Shown here: positions 16,061 through 24,729 of the stretch, in pieces
Layout: every line of letters begins with the position of its first letter
Numbering within the stretch: the stretch's first letter is position 1
NCBI RefSeq assembly: GCF_001276715.1
Contig: NZ_LIUQ01000002.1
Coordinates: forward strand, 144,093 to 208,092
Direction of reading: 5' to 3'
DNA: 64,000 nucleotides
Source: Planktothricoides sp. SR001
GTDB lineage: Bacteria > Cyanobacteriota > Cyanobacteriia > Cyanobacteriales > Laspinemataceae
Position numbers and translations under genes: made by a program
Notes under the pieces: generated by a model
What the model was told of the DNA's origin: nothing
Databases searched by the model: none
The model's input: the letters and a program-made list of their open reading frames with translations, nothing else

Positions 16061-16720
16061 TTACGGAATTTGAGCAGTAATAGTCCCAGAGGGATCGTAA
16101 ACTTTTACCACGCTTTTAGCGGAAAGCTTATCAGGGAATATCACTAGGTTATAAGCATTAGGATCGTGGGCTGATGGAACCTTTAAAGCTTCAATATTTG
16201 GGCTTTTGTACACTGCTTCTCCAAGGGTTTGAGTGGGAGGGGTCTGACCTTGGAAAACACTAGGCAACCAGACCCCCGTGAGTTCCTGCATATTAGTTTG
16301 CAAGAGGTTTTGGTGGTCAGATTTCGTCAAGTCGATGACAGTTTCTAGGTTATATTCGAGCGAGAGTAGAAGATAAGGTGGTGCTTTAATGCCAATGAGT
16401 CCGGTTGCCGTTTCTACCAGAACTCTGAGTTCTCGAAGGGCAGTAATCGGAGTATCAGCGGTGTAAAGCGCGGAAAATGACCCAGCAATGTTGTAGCGCC
16501 CCCCAACTTTCAAAGATCCGATCGCAGATAACGCACTGTTCTGATATTTAATATGGACAAGACGAAAAACCACTCCTTGTGCGGATTGGGTCGGCAGTCC
16601 AGCGATCGCCGTAACGAGTTCTTGATTTTTCAGCACTGATCGATACAGGGTAAAAGTTGTAAAAGTGGTAAAAGTTTTAAAAGTTGTAAAAGTGGACTTA
16701 GCTGGGTTGTCCGGTTTCAA
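16061..16720 (-). CDS. RES-domain toxin (NAD+ phosphorylase family)
   Basis: 219 aa. RES toxins degrade NAD+ (MbcT-like). Family features: LYR near the N-terminus, VVFRLVH with an Arg, GGRYN with a second Arg, ALYTADTPITALRELR with the Tyr and the Glu, and a C-terminal strand NLVIFPDKL. No ATG or GTG lies before the conserved LYR, so TTG 16720 is the likely start, inside the antitoxin gene (23-nt overlap). Between this TTG and the conserved core are five 9-bp repeats (16649-16693) encoding a TTF-rich tail of no obvious function. Partner is the antitoxin-like gene just upstream; the HEAT-CHAT gene precedes both. Confidence 0.88.
   Translation of the reverse strand: MKPDNPAKSTFTTFKTFTTFTTFTLYRSVLKNQELVTAIAGLPTQSAQGVVFRLVHIKYQNSALSAIGSLKVGGRYNIAGSFSALYTADTPITALRELRVLVETATGLIGIKAPPYLLLSLEYNLETVIDLTKSDHQNLLQTNMQELTGVWLPSVFQGQTPPTQTLGEAVYKSPNIEALKVPSAHDPNAYNLVIFPDKLSAKSVVKVYDPSGTITAQIP
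16649..16693 (-). repeat. 9-bp tandem repeat at the 5' end of the RES gene
   Basis: Five units of ACTTTTAC/A-type 9-mers on the coding strand encode Thr-Phe-Thr-rich residues. Changes in copy number would keep the frame and only alter the length of the toxin N-terminus. Confidence 0.8.
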
Positions 16721-17285
16721 TCGCGTGGATGAAATACTCTAAAACCTCCAGCTTACCTTCTTGTACATAAGACTCTGGCGTGCGATTGTCAAGAACCGGG
16801 TGAGGAGAGTTTAGCCAAATTAAAGCATTTTCTGACCCTCCCAAAAGTTCCGCTAAACGTTTTTGCTGGTTCTGCTTCAAGAATTCGATCGCCCACTGTT
16901 GCAGATATTCACAAGTATGAAGCACTTCTTCAGCGACGATGGTATTGGGGGAGGAAGTCATGGATGGGCGATGATCGCCCGCGTCCCCAGTTTTTTTAAG
17001 CACAGCCTGGATATCTTCTTGAGCAATGCTATTGTAACTTTCCAAATAACACTCTTCCAAAACTTCATTGCCCGGTCGATCGCAATATTCGCCAATATGC
17101 TCGACCATTGCCGAGGGATTCAATCGATCCTCTGGAGATATTTTGCTTAAAAAGTTCGCAATTTCTTGAAAACCTTCCTCGCGAATACTATCATAGAGTT
17201 CCGCAGGGGGCTGTTCTAGCAGCAATCTAAATGCTTCACACAATAAGATATTTCGGTTGATTTTATGGTTATTTTCATTTTTCAT
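16698..17285 (-). CDS. MbcA/ParS/Xre-like antitoxin with extra N-terminal region
   Basis: 195 aa. The C-terminal ~50 residues (RLAELLGGSENALIWLNSPH, then PVLDNRTPESYVQEGKLEVL) match the toxin-binding domain of Xre/MbcA/ParS antitoxins, which clamp RES toxins. The first ~130 residues are not the usual Xre helix-turn-helix; I do not recognise them. The tract between (KKTGDAGDHRPSMTSSPNTI) looks like a flexible linker. The ATG lies 3 nt after the stop codon of the CHAT gene and the 3' end overlaps the RES toxin, so all three are probably translated from one message. Role: inhibitor of the RES toxin. Confidence 0.8.
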   Translation of the reverse strand: MKNENNHKINRNILLCEAFRLLLEQPPAELYDSIREEGFQEIANFLSKISPEDRLNPSAMVEHIGEYCDRPGNEVLEECYLESYNSIAQEDIQAVLKKTGDAGDHRPSMTSSPNTIVAEEVLHTCEYLQQWAIEFLKQNQQKRLAELLGGSENALIWLNSPHPVLDNRTPESYVQEGKLEVLEYFIHAIETGQPS

Positions 17286-17288
17286 GGT

Positions 17289-20200
17289 TTAACATCCCGT
17301 TAGAATAAATGGAGCCCAATAATAAGGATTCTCAAAAGGAATATCCTTCAACGATTTGAGAGTAGCACGTAAAGGACTCCTGTCCTCCCATTTTAACTTA
17401 CTCAAATCCCACTCTTTTGCCCGCTGTATCAACTCCTCGGCCTCGCGCTTCCGCAACCAGTTTTGGGCGTTTTGCAAAGCCACAGCTTTATCCTGAGTCT
17501 GTTCTAGCTGGCGATAAAATTCATCTAGGAGAAAAGCAGTGGCGATCGAGTTGACTTTCCAGAGACTACTGACCACCGCTTTTGCCCCTGCCAGGAGAAA
17601 CCCGGTAGCAATACCCAAACATTCATCGGTGGGTTGAAAGGCATCCACCACCCCGGTACAGCAAGCGGAAAGGGTTGCTAAGTCCGCGTTGGGCAGGTGT
17701 AAGTCAGTAAAAATGGTACTTAGAGTGAGATTTTCTGAGTGGGTTTCTGACAACTCCAAATAAGACTCCAGGGGATTAGTGAAATTATACTCCCCATGAC
17801 CGGAAAAGTGGAAGCAGTGGAAATTTTTGGCGTCTTGGAGAATATCCTGTTTTTTGGCTTTGTCATGGGGTAAAACTTTAGTTTTCTTAAAGTTTCCCGT
17901 CTGGCAAATACTGCCAATTTCGGCTTTGGCAAAAATGAGGTCTTTATCTGCGGTGGGGTTTTCGATGCCTAGGAAAGAGTCGCGAGTCCTTTGGCGGTTC
18001 TGACAGATTTTCCAGATGTGCAGGTTAGGGAAATAGCGGACAGAAAAACAGTCAATTAGGCGTTGATTCTCATTCCAGGGTAAAGCGTGAATGGGGAACA
18101 GGTGTAAATAGTTATTGGGAACAATGATTAACTGCTTAATCTGGCGCGGGATATATTGGTTTAAATCGGTAAAATTCAGCAGTTTGCCCAGATGGTCAAT
18201 CCGCTGGGGTAATTGTTGGATAGTTGTATCGGTTGTATTGGTTTCAGATTTATTTTTGTCCTCCAAATATGCTTTCCAGTCTTCGGCTAAAGTTTCTAGA
18301 TGATTGGGTTTGAGTTTAATTCTAAGAGTTTCGGGAATTAGCGGAGATTGGGTTCCGGGAAGTATTAGCAGGGTAATCAGTTCGGTTTCGGTGAAGAAAA
18401 ACTCGATAATCGCGTTATCGGCGGGTAGGAGTTGCTGAACTTCCTCGAAATGAATGGGATAAACTTTGGTTTTGGCGATAAATTCCGGTTCAATTTCCGC
18501 CACTTGAAGATACAAGTCTTCTAAGGTTTGTTTGGCATTTTCCCAGGCTTGACTGAGGGTTTCTAATTCGGTTTCAGAGCGATTGTTTTCGGTTTCCTGG
18601 CGATGCTTGCTGATAGCATCAGTATAGGTTTGTAGGGTTTTGCGTTCTGTTTGTTTGGCGGTTTGGACTTTTCGGGCAAGTGCCGGGGAAATGGTCTGGG
18701 GTAACGGGGCGTCTTGTTGGGCGATGCGTTCTACGAGATAGCGATTTCTGAATATTTCGGTGTAAAAAAATGCTCGATTAAAGTCTGTGTTTTGTAAAGC
18801 AAATCTGACTAAAGTTTGATAAACTTCTAAGCAGGAATTTATCAAGCTTCGACGATTGGTAATGTCTCGCCCTTCTTGCATCCGATCGATATAGTTAACA
18901 ATGCTATCGCCAAATATAGTTTTTACCGAATATTCTTGACGCACTCCTTTGATTAATTTCTGATTAAAAGGTTTTAAAATTAACCTTTCTAGAGGATCGA
19001 GTTTTTGCTGAAGCTTCAGAATCTCGGATTTAATCGATGGAGAACTATTAATCTTTAATTTTTTTCGGATTTTTAGAACATTTGAGAAATGAATAAATTT
19101 AAAGTGATGCAGTTGTTCTAAAGATTGCCACTGGATAAATTCATTAGATGTAGTTTCGATGAATTTTATGATGGCAGTCATTGCTTTTTTGTTGTTTTTG
19201 CCAATATTTCCCAAGCTTTTGACAGCTTGCCACTGGATAAATTCATTTTTGCTAGTTTTTAAAATGTTAATTAATGCGACAATCGCAGATTTGTTGCCGT
19301 TAGCGATCGCTCCTAGTTTTTTTATAGCTTGCCACTGGATAAATTCGTCTTGGCTGCTTAAAATTTGAACCCAAACAGCAACTTCTTGATTTCGTTGTCT
19401 ATTAAACCATCGGAAAAATATTTTTTTTAGATATAGCTCGTTTATCAACCAAAATAAAGGGATTAGCAATAAAAAAATATAGAGCAATTTGATGGTATCG
19501 CTCGATAAGCCAGAGTTTGGTAATATGAGCAATATAAGCGAGCAAAGCAAGCTAAAGACTGCAAATATCAGCGAGATAGAGTCTAGCCACTGCCTTTTAA
19601 CAATAACAGGCGGTGCGATCTGATCTGGCTTCAGCAAAATAGGAGATGATATACCGACCATTTCACCCAAGGTGTCTGCCGCTACGCTGCGGGTGTCCTC
19701 ATCGGTAGTAGTTTCCAGAAGTTTGATTAACGCTAAAATCGCCCTTTCATCGCCTGTGGCAATTTGACCTAAGCTTTCTGCCGATTGTATGCAGGTCTTC
19801 TCATCGGTAGTAGTTTCTAGAAGCTTGACTAACGCCGAAATTGCCCGTTCGTCACCTGTGCCGATTTGACCTAAGTAGTATGCCCCTCGTCTGCGGGTAG
19901 ACTCATCAGTAGAGGTTTCCAGAAGTTTGACTAAGGCCGAAATTGCTGTTTTGTTACCTTTGCCGATTTGACCTAAGTTATATGCCGCTTGTCTGCGGGT
20001 ACACTTATCAGTAGTAGTTTCCAGAAGTTTGACTAAGGCCGAAATTGCTGTTTTGTTACCTTTGCCGATTTGACCTAAGTTATATGTCGCTTGTATGCGG
20101 ATATCCTCATCGGTAGTAGTTTCCAGAAGCTTGACTAAGGCTGAAATTGCCACTTCGTTACCTGTTCCGATTTTACCCAAGCAGTATGCTGCTTCGCTAC

Positions 20201-20471
20201 GGATTAACTCATTGGTAGAGATTTCCATCAGGTTGACTAAGGCCGAAATTGCCGTTTTGTCACCTGTGCCGATTTGACCTAAGCTTTCTGCTGTTTGTCT
20301 GCGGGTGTACCAATCAGTAGTAGTTTCTAGAAGCTTGACTAACGCAAAAATTGCCCGTTCGTCACCTGTGGCGATTTGACCTAAGCTGTATATCGCTCGT
20401 CTGCGGATATCCTCATCGGTAGAAGTTTCCAGAATATGAATTAACTCATCAATACTCTTATCTTCCATCAT
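17289..20471 (-). CDS. HEAT-repeat membrane CHAT-domain (caspase-like) protease
   Basis: 1060 aa. Residues ~10-275: seven nearly identical 34-aa HEAT/PBS-lyase-like repeats plus a partial one (consensus LGQIGTGDERAISALVKLLE). Two membrane helices follow at ~305-350, then about three more 34-aa repeats (NEFIQWQAVKSLGNIGK) and a helical linker. Residues ~740-1060 are a CHAT domain with the presumed catalytic His in FHFSGHGEY (~892) and Cys in LSACCTG (~937), followed by ECLGIATGFLLAGAKAVVSS. CHAT domains are peptidases of the caspase-separase clan. The gene sits 3 nt upstream of the antitoxin gene. The repeats may be a sensor or scaffold and the CHAT domain the output; substrate not known, the neighbouring antitoxin being an obvious candidate. 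Confidence 0.92.
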   Translation of the reverse strand: MMEDKSIDELIHILETSTDEDIRRRAIYSLGQIATGDERAIFALVKLLETTTDWYTRRQTAESLGQIGTGDKTAISALVNLMEISTNELIRSEAAYCLGKIGTGNEVAISALVKLLETTTDEDIRIQATYNLGQIGKGNKTAISALVKLLETTTDKCTRRQAAYNLGQIGKGNKTAISALVKLLETSTDESTRRRGAYYLGQIGTGDERAISALVKLLETTTDEKTCIQSAESLGQIATGDERAILALIKLLETTTDEDTRSVAADTLGEMVGISSPILLKPDQIAPPVIVKRQWLDSISLIFAVFSLLCSLILLILPNSGLSSDTIKLLYIFLLLIPLFWLINELYLKKIFFRWFNRQRNQEVAVWVQILSSQDEFIQWQAIKKLGAIANGNKSAIVALINILKTSKNEFIQWQAVKSLGNIGKNNKKAMTAIIKFIETTSNEFIQWQSLEQLHHFKFIHFSNVLKIRKKLKINSSPSIKSEILKLQQKLDPLERLILKPFNQKLIKGVRQEYSVKTIFGDSIVNYIDRMQEGRDITNRRSLINSCLEVYQTLVRFALQNTDFNRAFFYTEIFRNRYLVERIAQQDAPLPQTISPALARKVQTAKQTERKTLQTYTDAISKHRQETENNRSETELETLSQAWENAKQTLEDLYLQVAEIEPEFIAKTKVYPIHFEEVQQLLPADNAIIEFFFTETELITLLILPGTQSPLIPETLRIKLKPNHLETLAEDWKAYLEDKNKSETNTTDTTIQQLPQRIDHLGKLLNFTDLNQYIPRQIKQLIIVPNNYLHLFPIHALPWNENQRLIDCFSVRYFPNLHIWKICQNRQRTRDSFLGIENPTADKDLIFAKAEIGSICQTGNFKKTKVLPHDKAKKQDILQDAKNFHCFHFSGHGEYNFTNPLESYLELSETHSENLTLSTIFTDLHLPNADLATLSACCTGVVDAFQPTDECLGIATGFLLAGAKAVVSSLWKVNSIATAFLLDEFYRQLEQTQDKAVALQNAQNWLRKREAEELIQRAKEWDLSKLKWEDRSPLRATLKSLKDIPFENPYYWAPFILTGC

Positions 20472-20563
20472 GTTTCAGACCGCTTTAGGGTGGTTTTCAG
20501 ATTAATCTCATAAAGGGCGAACCATGACCGGATAAAGTCTCTGCTTTCAGAAACCAGATTTCT

Positions 20564-20592
20564 TGTAGGGGCAAATGGCCATTCGCCCGTAC
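20564..20592. repeat. GTAGGGGCAAATGGCCATTCGCCC palindrome
   Basis: Imperfect 29-bp palindrome of the same type as 15133-15160. The 20472-20785 spacer also holds AGGCAGAGCCT repeats at 20691-20732. No gene is supported here: the open frame across it consists largely of repeat. Confidence 0.6.
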
Positions 20593-20785
20593 TCGGTATG
20601 AAGCATAGATCGCCCCTCTGTACTTGGGATAAGCTGATTATAATCTGGGAAAAGGCTGTCAGCGCGGGGATTATCCCGATTGACACGCGAGGCAGAGCCT
20701 CTAGACTAGGATTCCCAGGCAGAGCCTGGGAACCAGAACAAACCAGAACAACTAGAAAATTTTAGTCAATTTTAGTGAAGCAACT

Positions 20786-21295
20786 ATGAAAGAATTATCG
20801 GACTATGAAAGCTGGTTTTATGAAGGGATGAAATTTCAGGATATCGGACAATATTCTCAAGCTGTGGATTGTTTCCAAAAAGCCATTGATTGTCAGCCTA
20901 ATTTTATTCCCGCTTGGGTTTACAAAGGCATTGCCCTAGAACAATTGGGAGACTATGAAGCGGCCATAAGCTGTTATGAAAGCGCGATTAATATTCATCC
21001 AAAGGTGGCAGATTTATGGTATAATAAAGGCGCGACTTTGTGTAATTTACATCGGTATGAAGAGGCGCTAATTTGTTTTGATAAGGTGCTGGAAATAGAC
21101 CCTTATCATGCTATTTGCCAGACGACTCGCGCCCTGACTTTGGCGACTATTCCCAATCCGACTAAACTGCCCAAGCGTAAGTATTCAGAGTCAGAAAGAA
21201 AGCCCCTGGAAAGAGAGGAAGCGATCGCACTCAGTTTAAGTAAGCAAAAGCAATTTCCCTGGGAAATATGCCTGGAAGAATTGGAGCCAGAATAA
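20786..21295 (+). CDS. TPR-repeat protein
   Basis: 169 aa with three TPR units: WFYEGMKFQDIGQYSQAVDC, then AWVYKGIALEQLGDYEAAIS, then LWYNKGATLCNLHRYEEALI. A charged tail (KRKYSESERKPLEREEAIAL) follows. No signal peptide or enzyme domain, so probably a cytoplasmic scaffold. It lies 75 nt before the Uma2 gene on the same strand and may share its transcript. Partner unknown. Confidence 0.85.
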   Translation: MKELSDYESWFYEGMKFQDIGQYSQAVDCFQKAIDCQPNFIPAWVYKGIALEQLGDYEAAISCYESAINIHPKVADLWYNKGATLCNLHRYEEALICFDKVLEIDPYHAICQTTRALTLATIPNPTKLPKRKYSESERKPLEREEAIALSLSKQKQFPWEICLEELEPE

Positions 21296-21370
21296 AAAGA
21301 GGAATTAGCTACCATTAGCTTAAATAGCTATAATTAAATAAAATATCTGTCCTTTTACCAGCGGATAGAC

Positions 21371-22234
21371 ATGACTCAAAGCCTAGACCGGACAATAGTA
21401 CCGCCCGCTTTTCCCGATCACACTCAATTACCTGAATCCGACGGCACTTTTACACAAAACTTGTTAGAACATCCCCAGAGTATTTTATTGACCGATTCTC
21501 TGGAAAGTACATTGCAAACTCTCCACCCCGACGGACAATATGCGATCGGGCAAGATTGTGGCATTTATTGGCGGGAAACTGACCCGCCGGAACGGGGTGC
21601 CGAAGCCCCGGATTGGTTCTATGTTCCCAATGTTCCACCGCGATTAGATGGTCAATATCGCCGTTCTTATGTGTTGTGGCGCGAGTATATTGTGCCTTTT
21701 ATTGCGATCGAATTTGCCAGCGGTGATGGTTCTGAAGAACGAGATAAAACTCCCCTATCTCGTTTGCCAGAAGGAGGCAATCAAAAACCCGGAAAATTTT
21801 GGGTTTATGAGCAGATTATTCGCATTCCTTATTATGCGATATACATCATTCAAACCAACGAATTAGAAGTTTATAACTGGCTGAATGGTCGCTATCACCT
21901 TTTGCAACCAAACGATCGCGGACATTACGCGATCGCCACTATGGGAGTTGAGTTAGGGGTCTGGGAAGGTAGCTACCAAAATCAGACCCAGCAATGGTTA
22001 CGTTGGTGGGACAACCAGGGTAATTTATTGCTCACTGGTAGCGAACTCGCTAAACTCGAACGCCAACGGGCGGAAGCGGAACGCCAACGGGCGGAAGCGG
22101 AACGCCAACGGGCCGATCGCGCCGAACAGACCCAACAGGAAGCCATTCCTAAACTACTGGCAATGGGCTTAAGTATAGAGCAAGTGGCTCAGGCTTTGTC
22201 CCTGTCGGTAGAAGATGTGGAAAGACTTCGTTAG
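21371..22234 (+). CDS. Uma2 family protein with coiled-coil C-terminus
   Basis: 287 aa. The Uma2/DUF820 core is shown by GAEAPDWFYVPNV (the PD motif), FIAIEFASGDGSEERDKT and IIRIPYYAIY. A 21-bp tandem repeat at about 22058-22115 encodes QRAEAERQRAEAE and builds a charged coiled coil; the end (LLAMGLSIEQVAQALSLSVE) is a small helical domain found at the tail of many cyanobacterial Uma2 proteins. Nuclease activity is presumed from the fold only. Confidence 0.9.
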   Translation: MTQSLDRTIVPPAFPDHTQLPESDGTFTQNLLEHPQSILLTDSLESTLQTLHPDGQYAIGQDCGIYWRETDPPERGAEAPDWFYVPNVPPRLDGQYRRSYVLWREYIVPFIAIEFASGDGSEERDKTPLSRLPEGGNQKPGKFWVYEQIIRIPYYAIYIIQTNELEVYNWLNGRYHLLQPNDRGHYAIATMGVELGVWEGSYQNQTQQWLRWWDNQGNLLLTGSELAKLERQRAEAERQRAEAERQRADRAEQTQQEAIPKLLAMGLSIEQVAQALSLSVEDVERLR

Positions 22235-22270
22235 AGATTAATAGACAAGAATGCTTTCCCAAGCTAAAAA

Positions 22271-22309
22271 GCCCCCACCCCCCCTAGCTTTGAAAAGGGG
22301 GTTGGGGGG
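22271..22309 (+). terminator. C-rich/G-rich imperfect hairpin after the Uma2 gene
   Basis: GCCCCCACCCCCCCT and AGGGGGTTGGGGGG can pair with mismatches across the loop; no T-run follows. This sequence type is a frequent intergenic element in cyanobacteria. The rest of the spacer to 22681 is A/T-rich and shows no gene. Confidence 0.4.
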
Positions 22310-22687
22310 ATCGAGACAAGTATTTTGCCACAATCGTCTATTGTACCAAGCATCAAAAATTTTCGCTACAATTACGAGGTGAATTTGGGCGCAACTAGGG
22401 GTAATTTACTTCTGGATATCCGCGACCATACTGTTGCATTTTTGAAAATTAAAAAAAGTATAACAATTTAATTAACAACTATTTTTTTACCAGGTAACTA
22501 GCTAATTAGTTAAAGCCAAGGATTAAATAGTCAAATTTAAATAGTTTTTGTTCTAGAAAATATCAAAAATTAATTATTTTATTTTTTTTTAGAAAAAAAT
22601 ACGGAATAACTGACTTTGTAATTGTTTTGATTATAAAGGTAGGGGTAATTTTGCCATTGGAAAAGAATAAAGAATAAGGGGATGTAT

Positions 22688-23506
22688 ATGGCTGACAATG
22701 CAATAAATTATGGGAAAAAGTGGAGCGATCGCAGCGATTTAGAGCGGTTAATGACGACAAAACAATGTCAAGGTGGCTACCTGAGTCAAGCACAGCTTGC
22801 TGGTGTTAATCTCATGGGTGCTGACCTGACCGGGGCGCAGTTATTATTTGCCAATCTCAGTCGGACAAATTTACATCATGCTTTGTTGATTGGTTGTCAC
22901 CTGAGTTTTGCGAATTTGGTGAAAGCTGACCTGACTGAAGCGGTGCTTCACGGTGTGGAAGCGAAAGGCAGTAACTTTTTACAAGCAACACTCAATCACG
23001 CTAATTTAGCTGGGGCAAATTTGACTTTTTCTTGTTTGGTGAATAGCGATATGTTGGCAGCGGATTTAAAAGGGGCTAATTTGCTGGGAGCGAATTTAGT
23101 TCGGGTGAATTTACAACGCTCAAATAGCGTTGGCGCTAATTTTCAAGGGGCTAATCTTCAGGATGCTAAAATGACTGGGGCAAATCTCTCTTATGCAGAT
23201 TTGCGTGATGTAAATTTAGTGGGATCAGATTTGCGTGATGCTGATTTAACCGGGGCTAATTTGAAGAATGCTAATTTGTTGAATGCAAATCTGGCGGGTG
23301 CTATTCTGCGAGAAGCTGATTTTACTGGAGCTAATTTTATTGGGGTGAAGTTGGATGGGGCGATCGGTTTGTCCCCAGAAACAGCTATCAGGGAAAGTCA
23401 AAAACCTTTATCCCCAAAGGAGGAAAAAGAGGCGATCGCTAACCAGAGGTTGCCCGATTCATCTAAATTTAATCGTCGGATGGATAGATTTTCTCAGGTT
23501 AGCTAA
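22688..23506 (+). CDS. Pentapeptide-repeat protein
   Basis: 272 aa, about 35 A(D/N)LXX repeats (for example GADLTGAQLLFANLSRTNLH) forming a right-handed quadrilateral beta-helix between residues ~35 and 230, with short charged ends. ATG 22688 is preferred over ATG 22682 because AAGGGG (22676-22681) is then 6 nt away and would otherwise touch the start codon. No membrane segment. The role is unknown; such proteins are usually structural or target-mimicking. Confidence 0.92.
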   Translation: MADNAINYGKKWSDRSDLERLMTTKQCQGGYLSQAQLAGVNLMGADLTGAQLLFANLSRTNLHHALLIGCHLSFANLVKADLTEAVLHGVEAKGSNFLQATLNHANLAGANLTFSCLVNSDMLAADLKGANLLGANLVRVNLQRSNSVGANFQGANLQDAKMTGANLSYADLRDVNLVGSDLRDADLTGANLKNANLLNANLAGAILREADFTGANFIGVKLDGAIGLSPETAIRESQKPLSPKEEKEAIANQRLPDSSKFNRRMDRFSQVS

Positions 23507-23687
23507 TCCTTGGCAACGGATAGGTAACGGACTGGGAACAAAAGAAATCAATTTCTCAATACACTCTAAAGCCTAAACTCGACAGCCGACACCCGATAAC
23601 CAACAGCTTACACCCCAAAAAACGGATAGATAAATTATCATGGGAATGGCGATCACCTAATTGATAGAGGGCTAATTCAGAGAGGTT

Positions 23688-24506
23688 GTGACTGTGACGT
23701 TGCAGATATTTTGGTATCAGGGGAAATTACAAGATTCTGGAACTTTAGAGTTGAGAATTGACGATCCGGGTTTGATTTATGGGGCGACGGTGTTTACAAC
23801 TTTACGAGTTTATGGGGGGTCTTTGGATCATCCGAGGACGAATTGGATTGCACATTGCGATCGCCTCAAACATAGTTTAAATATCTTTGGCTGGGCCGAA
23901 CCAGACTGGCAACAAATCCGTGAGGGGGCGGAAGCAATGATCCCTCATTGGTCAGTGTTGCGGGTGACGATTTTTCCCGATGGTCGAGAATTGATTATGG
24001 GGCGATCGCTGCCTGCGGATTTAGCAGAAAAACAGCAGCAAGGGATTTCCGTGGTGGTGTGGGATGCGCCGCAGTTTCGGCGATCGCTGCCCGACCATAA
24101 AACCGGCAATTATTTAGCTTGTTGGTTGGCGTTACAAGGGGCAAAACAGCAAGGGGCTGACGATGCGATTTTGGTGGATGACCGGGGTCGATGGCTGGAA
24201 ACCAGTATTGGCAACCTCTGGGGGTGGCGAGACGGTCACTGGTGGACACCCCCGTTACCGGCGGGAATTTTGCCCGGTTTGATGCGATCGCAACTGATTG
24301 ACTGGTTGACGAGTCAGGGGGAATTAGTCCAGGAACAACCCTGGACAGCGGATCTAATCCGGGGATTTGAAGCAATGGCGATGAGTAATAGTGTGATGGA
24401 ATTAGTTCCCATTCGCGAAGTTCGCGCTGGGTCAGAAATTCTTCGTTATCCCGATCATGGTGCGGTTTGGTCGAGGTTTCGGCGATTTTTGCCAACCACC
24501 ATTTGA
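23688..24506 (+). CDS. Aminotransferase class IV, aminodeoxychorismate lyase-like
   Basis: 272 aa fold-type IV PLP enzyme. The likely PLP-binding Lys is in DHKTGNYLA; other class IV motifs are DDAILVDDRGRWLETSIGN and GILPGLMRSQL, then SNSVMELVPI. Cyanobacterial proteins of this kind are annotated PabC (pyruvate plus p-aminobenzoate from aminodeoxychorismate, folate pathway), but branched-chain or D-amino-acid aminotransferase activity cannot be excluded from sequence. Starts with GTG 23688 after AGAGG; a second GTG (23694) is possible. Confidence 0.85.
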   Translation: MTVTLQIFWYQGKLQDSGTLELRIDDPGLIYGATVFTTLRVYGGSLDHPRTNWIAHCDRLKHSLNIFGWAEPDWQQIREGAEAMIPHWSVLRVTIFPDGRELIMGRSLPADLAEKQQQGISVVVWDAPQFRRSLPDHKTGNYLACWLALQGAKQQGADDAILVDDRGRWLETSIGNLWGWRDGHWWTPPLPAGILPGLMRSQLIDWLTSQGELVQEQPWTADLIRGFEAMAMSNSVMELVPIREVRAGSEILRYPDHGAVWSRFRRFLPTTI

Positions 24507-24507
24507 C

Positions 24508-24585
24508 CAATAAATAGCCCAGTAAATCACCCAATAAATCACCAAGTCACCCAGTAACTCACCCAGTAAATCACAAGTAATAATT
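24508..24585. repeat. Short degenerate tandem repeats (CACCCAGTAAATCAC)
   Basis: Several 13-16-bp variants of CCCAGTAAATCAC and CCAATAAATCAC follow the pabC-like stop. Low complexity; no gene. Confidence 0.6.
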
Positions 24586-24729
24586 AACTTTAATAAATTT
24601 AAACCGGAGATGATTTAATGGGCAATCTGGGCAAAGTAAAAAAGAATGTGCTGCCTTATTGGGCGATCGCACCTCCTGCCATAACTGCTCAAAAATACAT
24701 CATTTTAGAAAGCCAGTCACCAGAAGGAA

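Noticed and set aside
20468-20686. Minus-strand open frame of 72 codons upstream of the CHAT gene
   Set aside because: Contains the GTAGGGGCAAATGGCC palindrome and has no coding-like composition; better seen as leader DNA.
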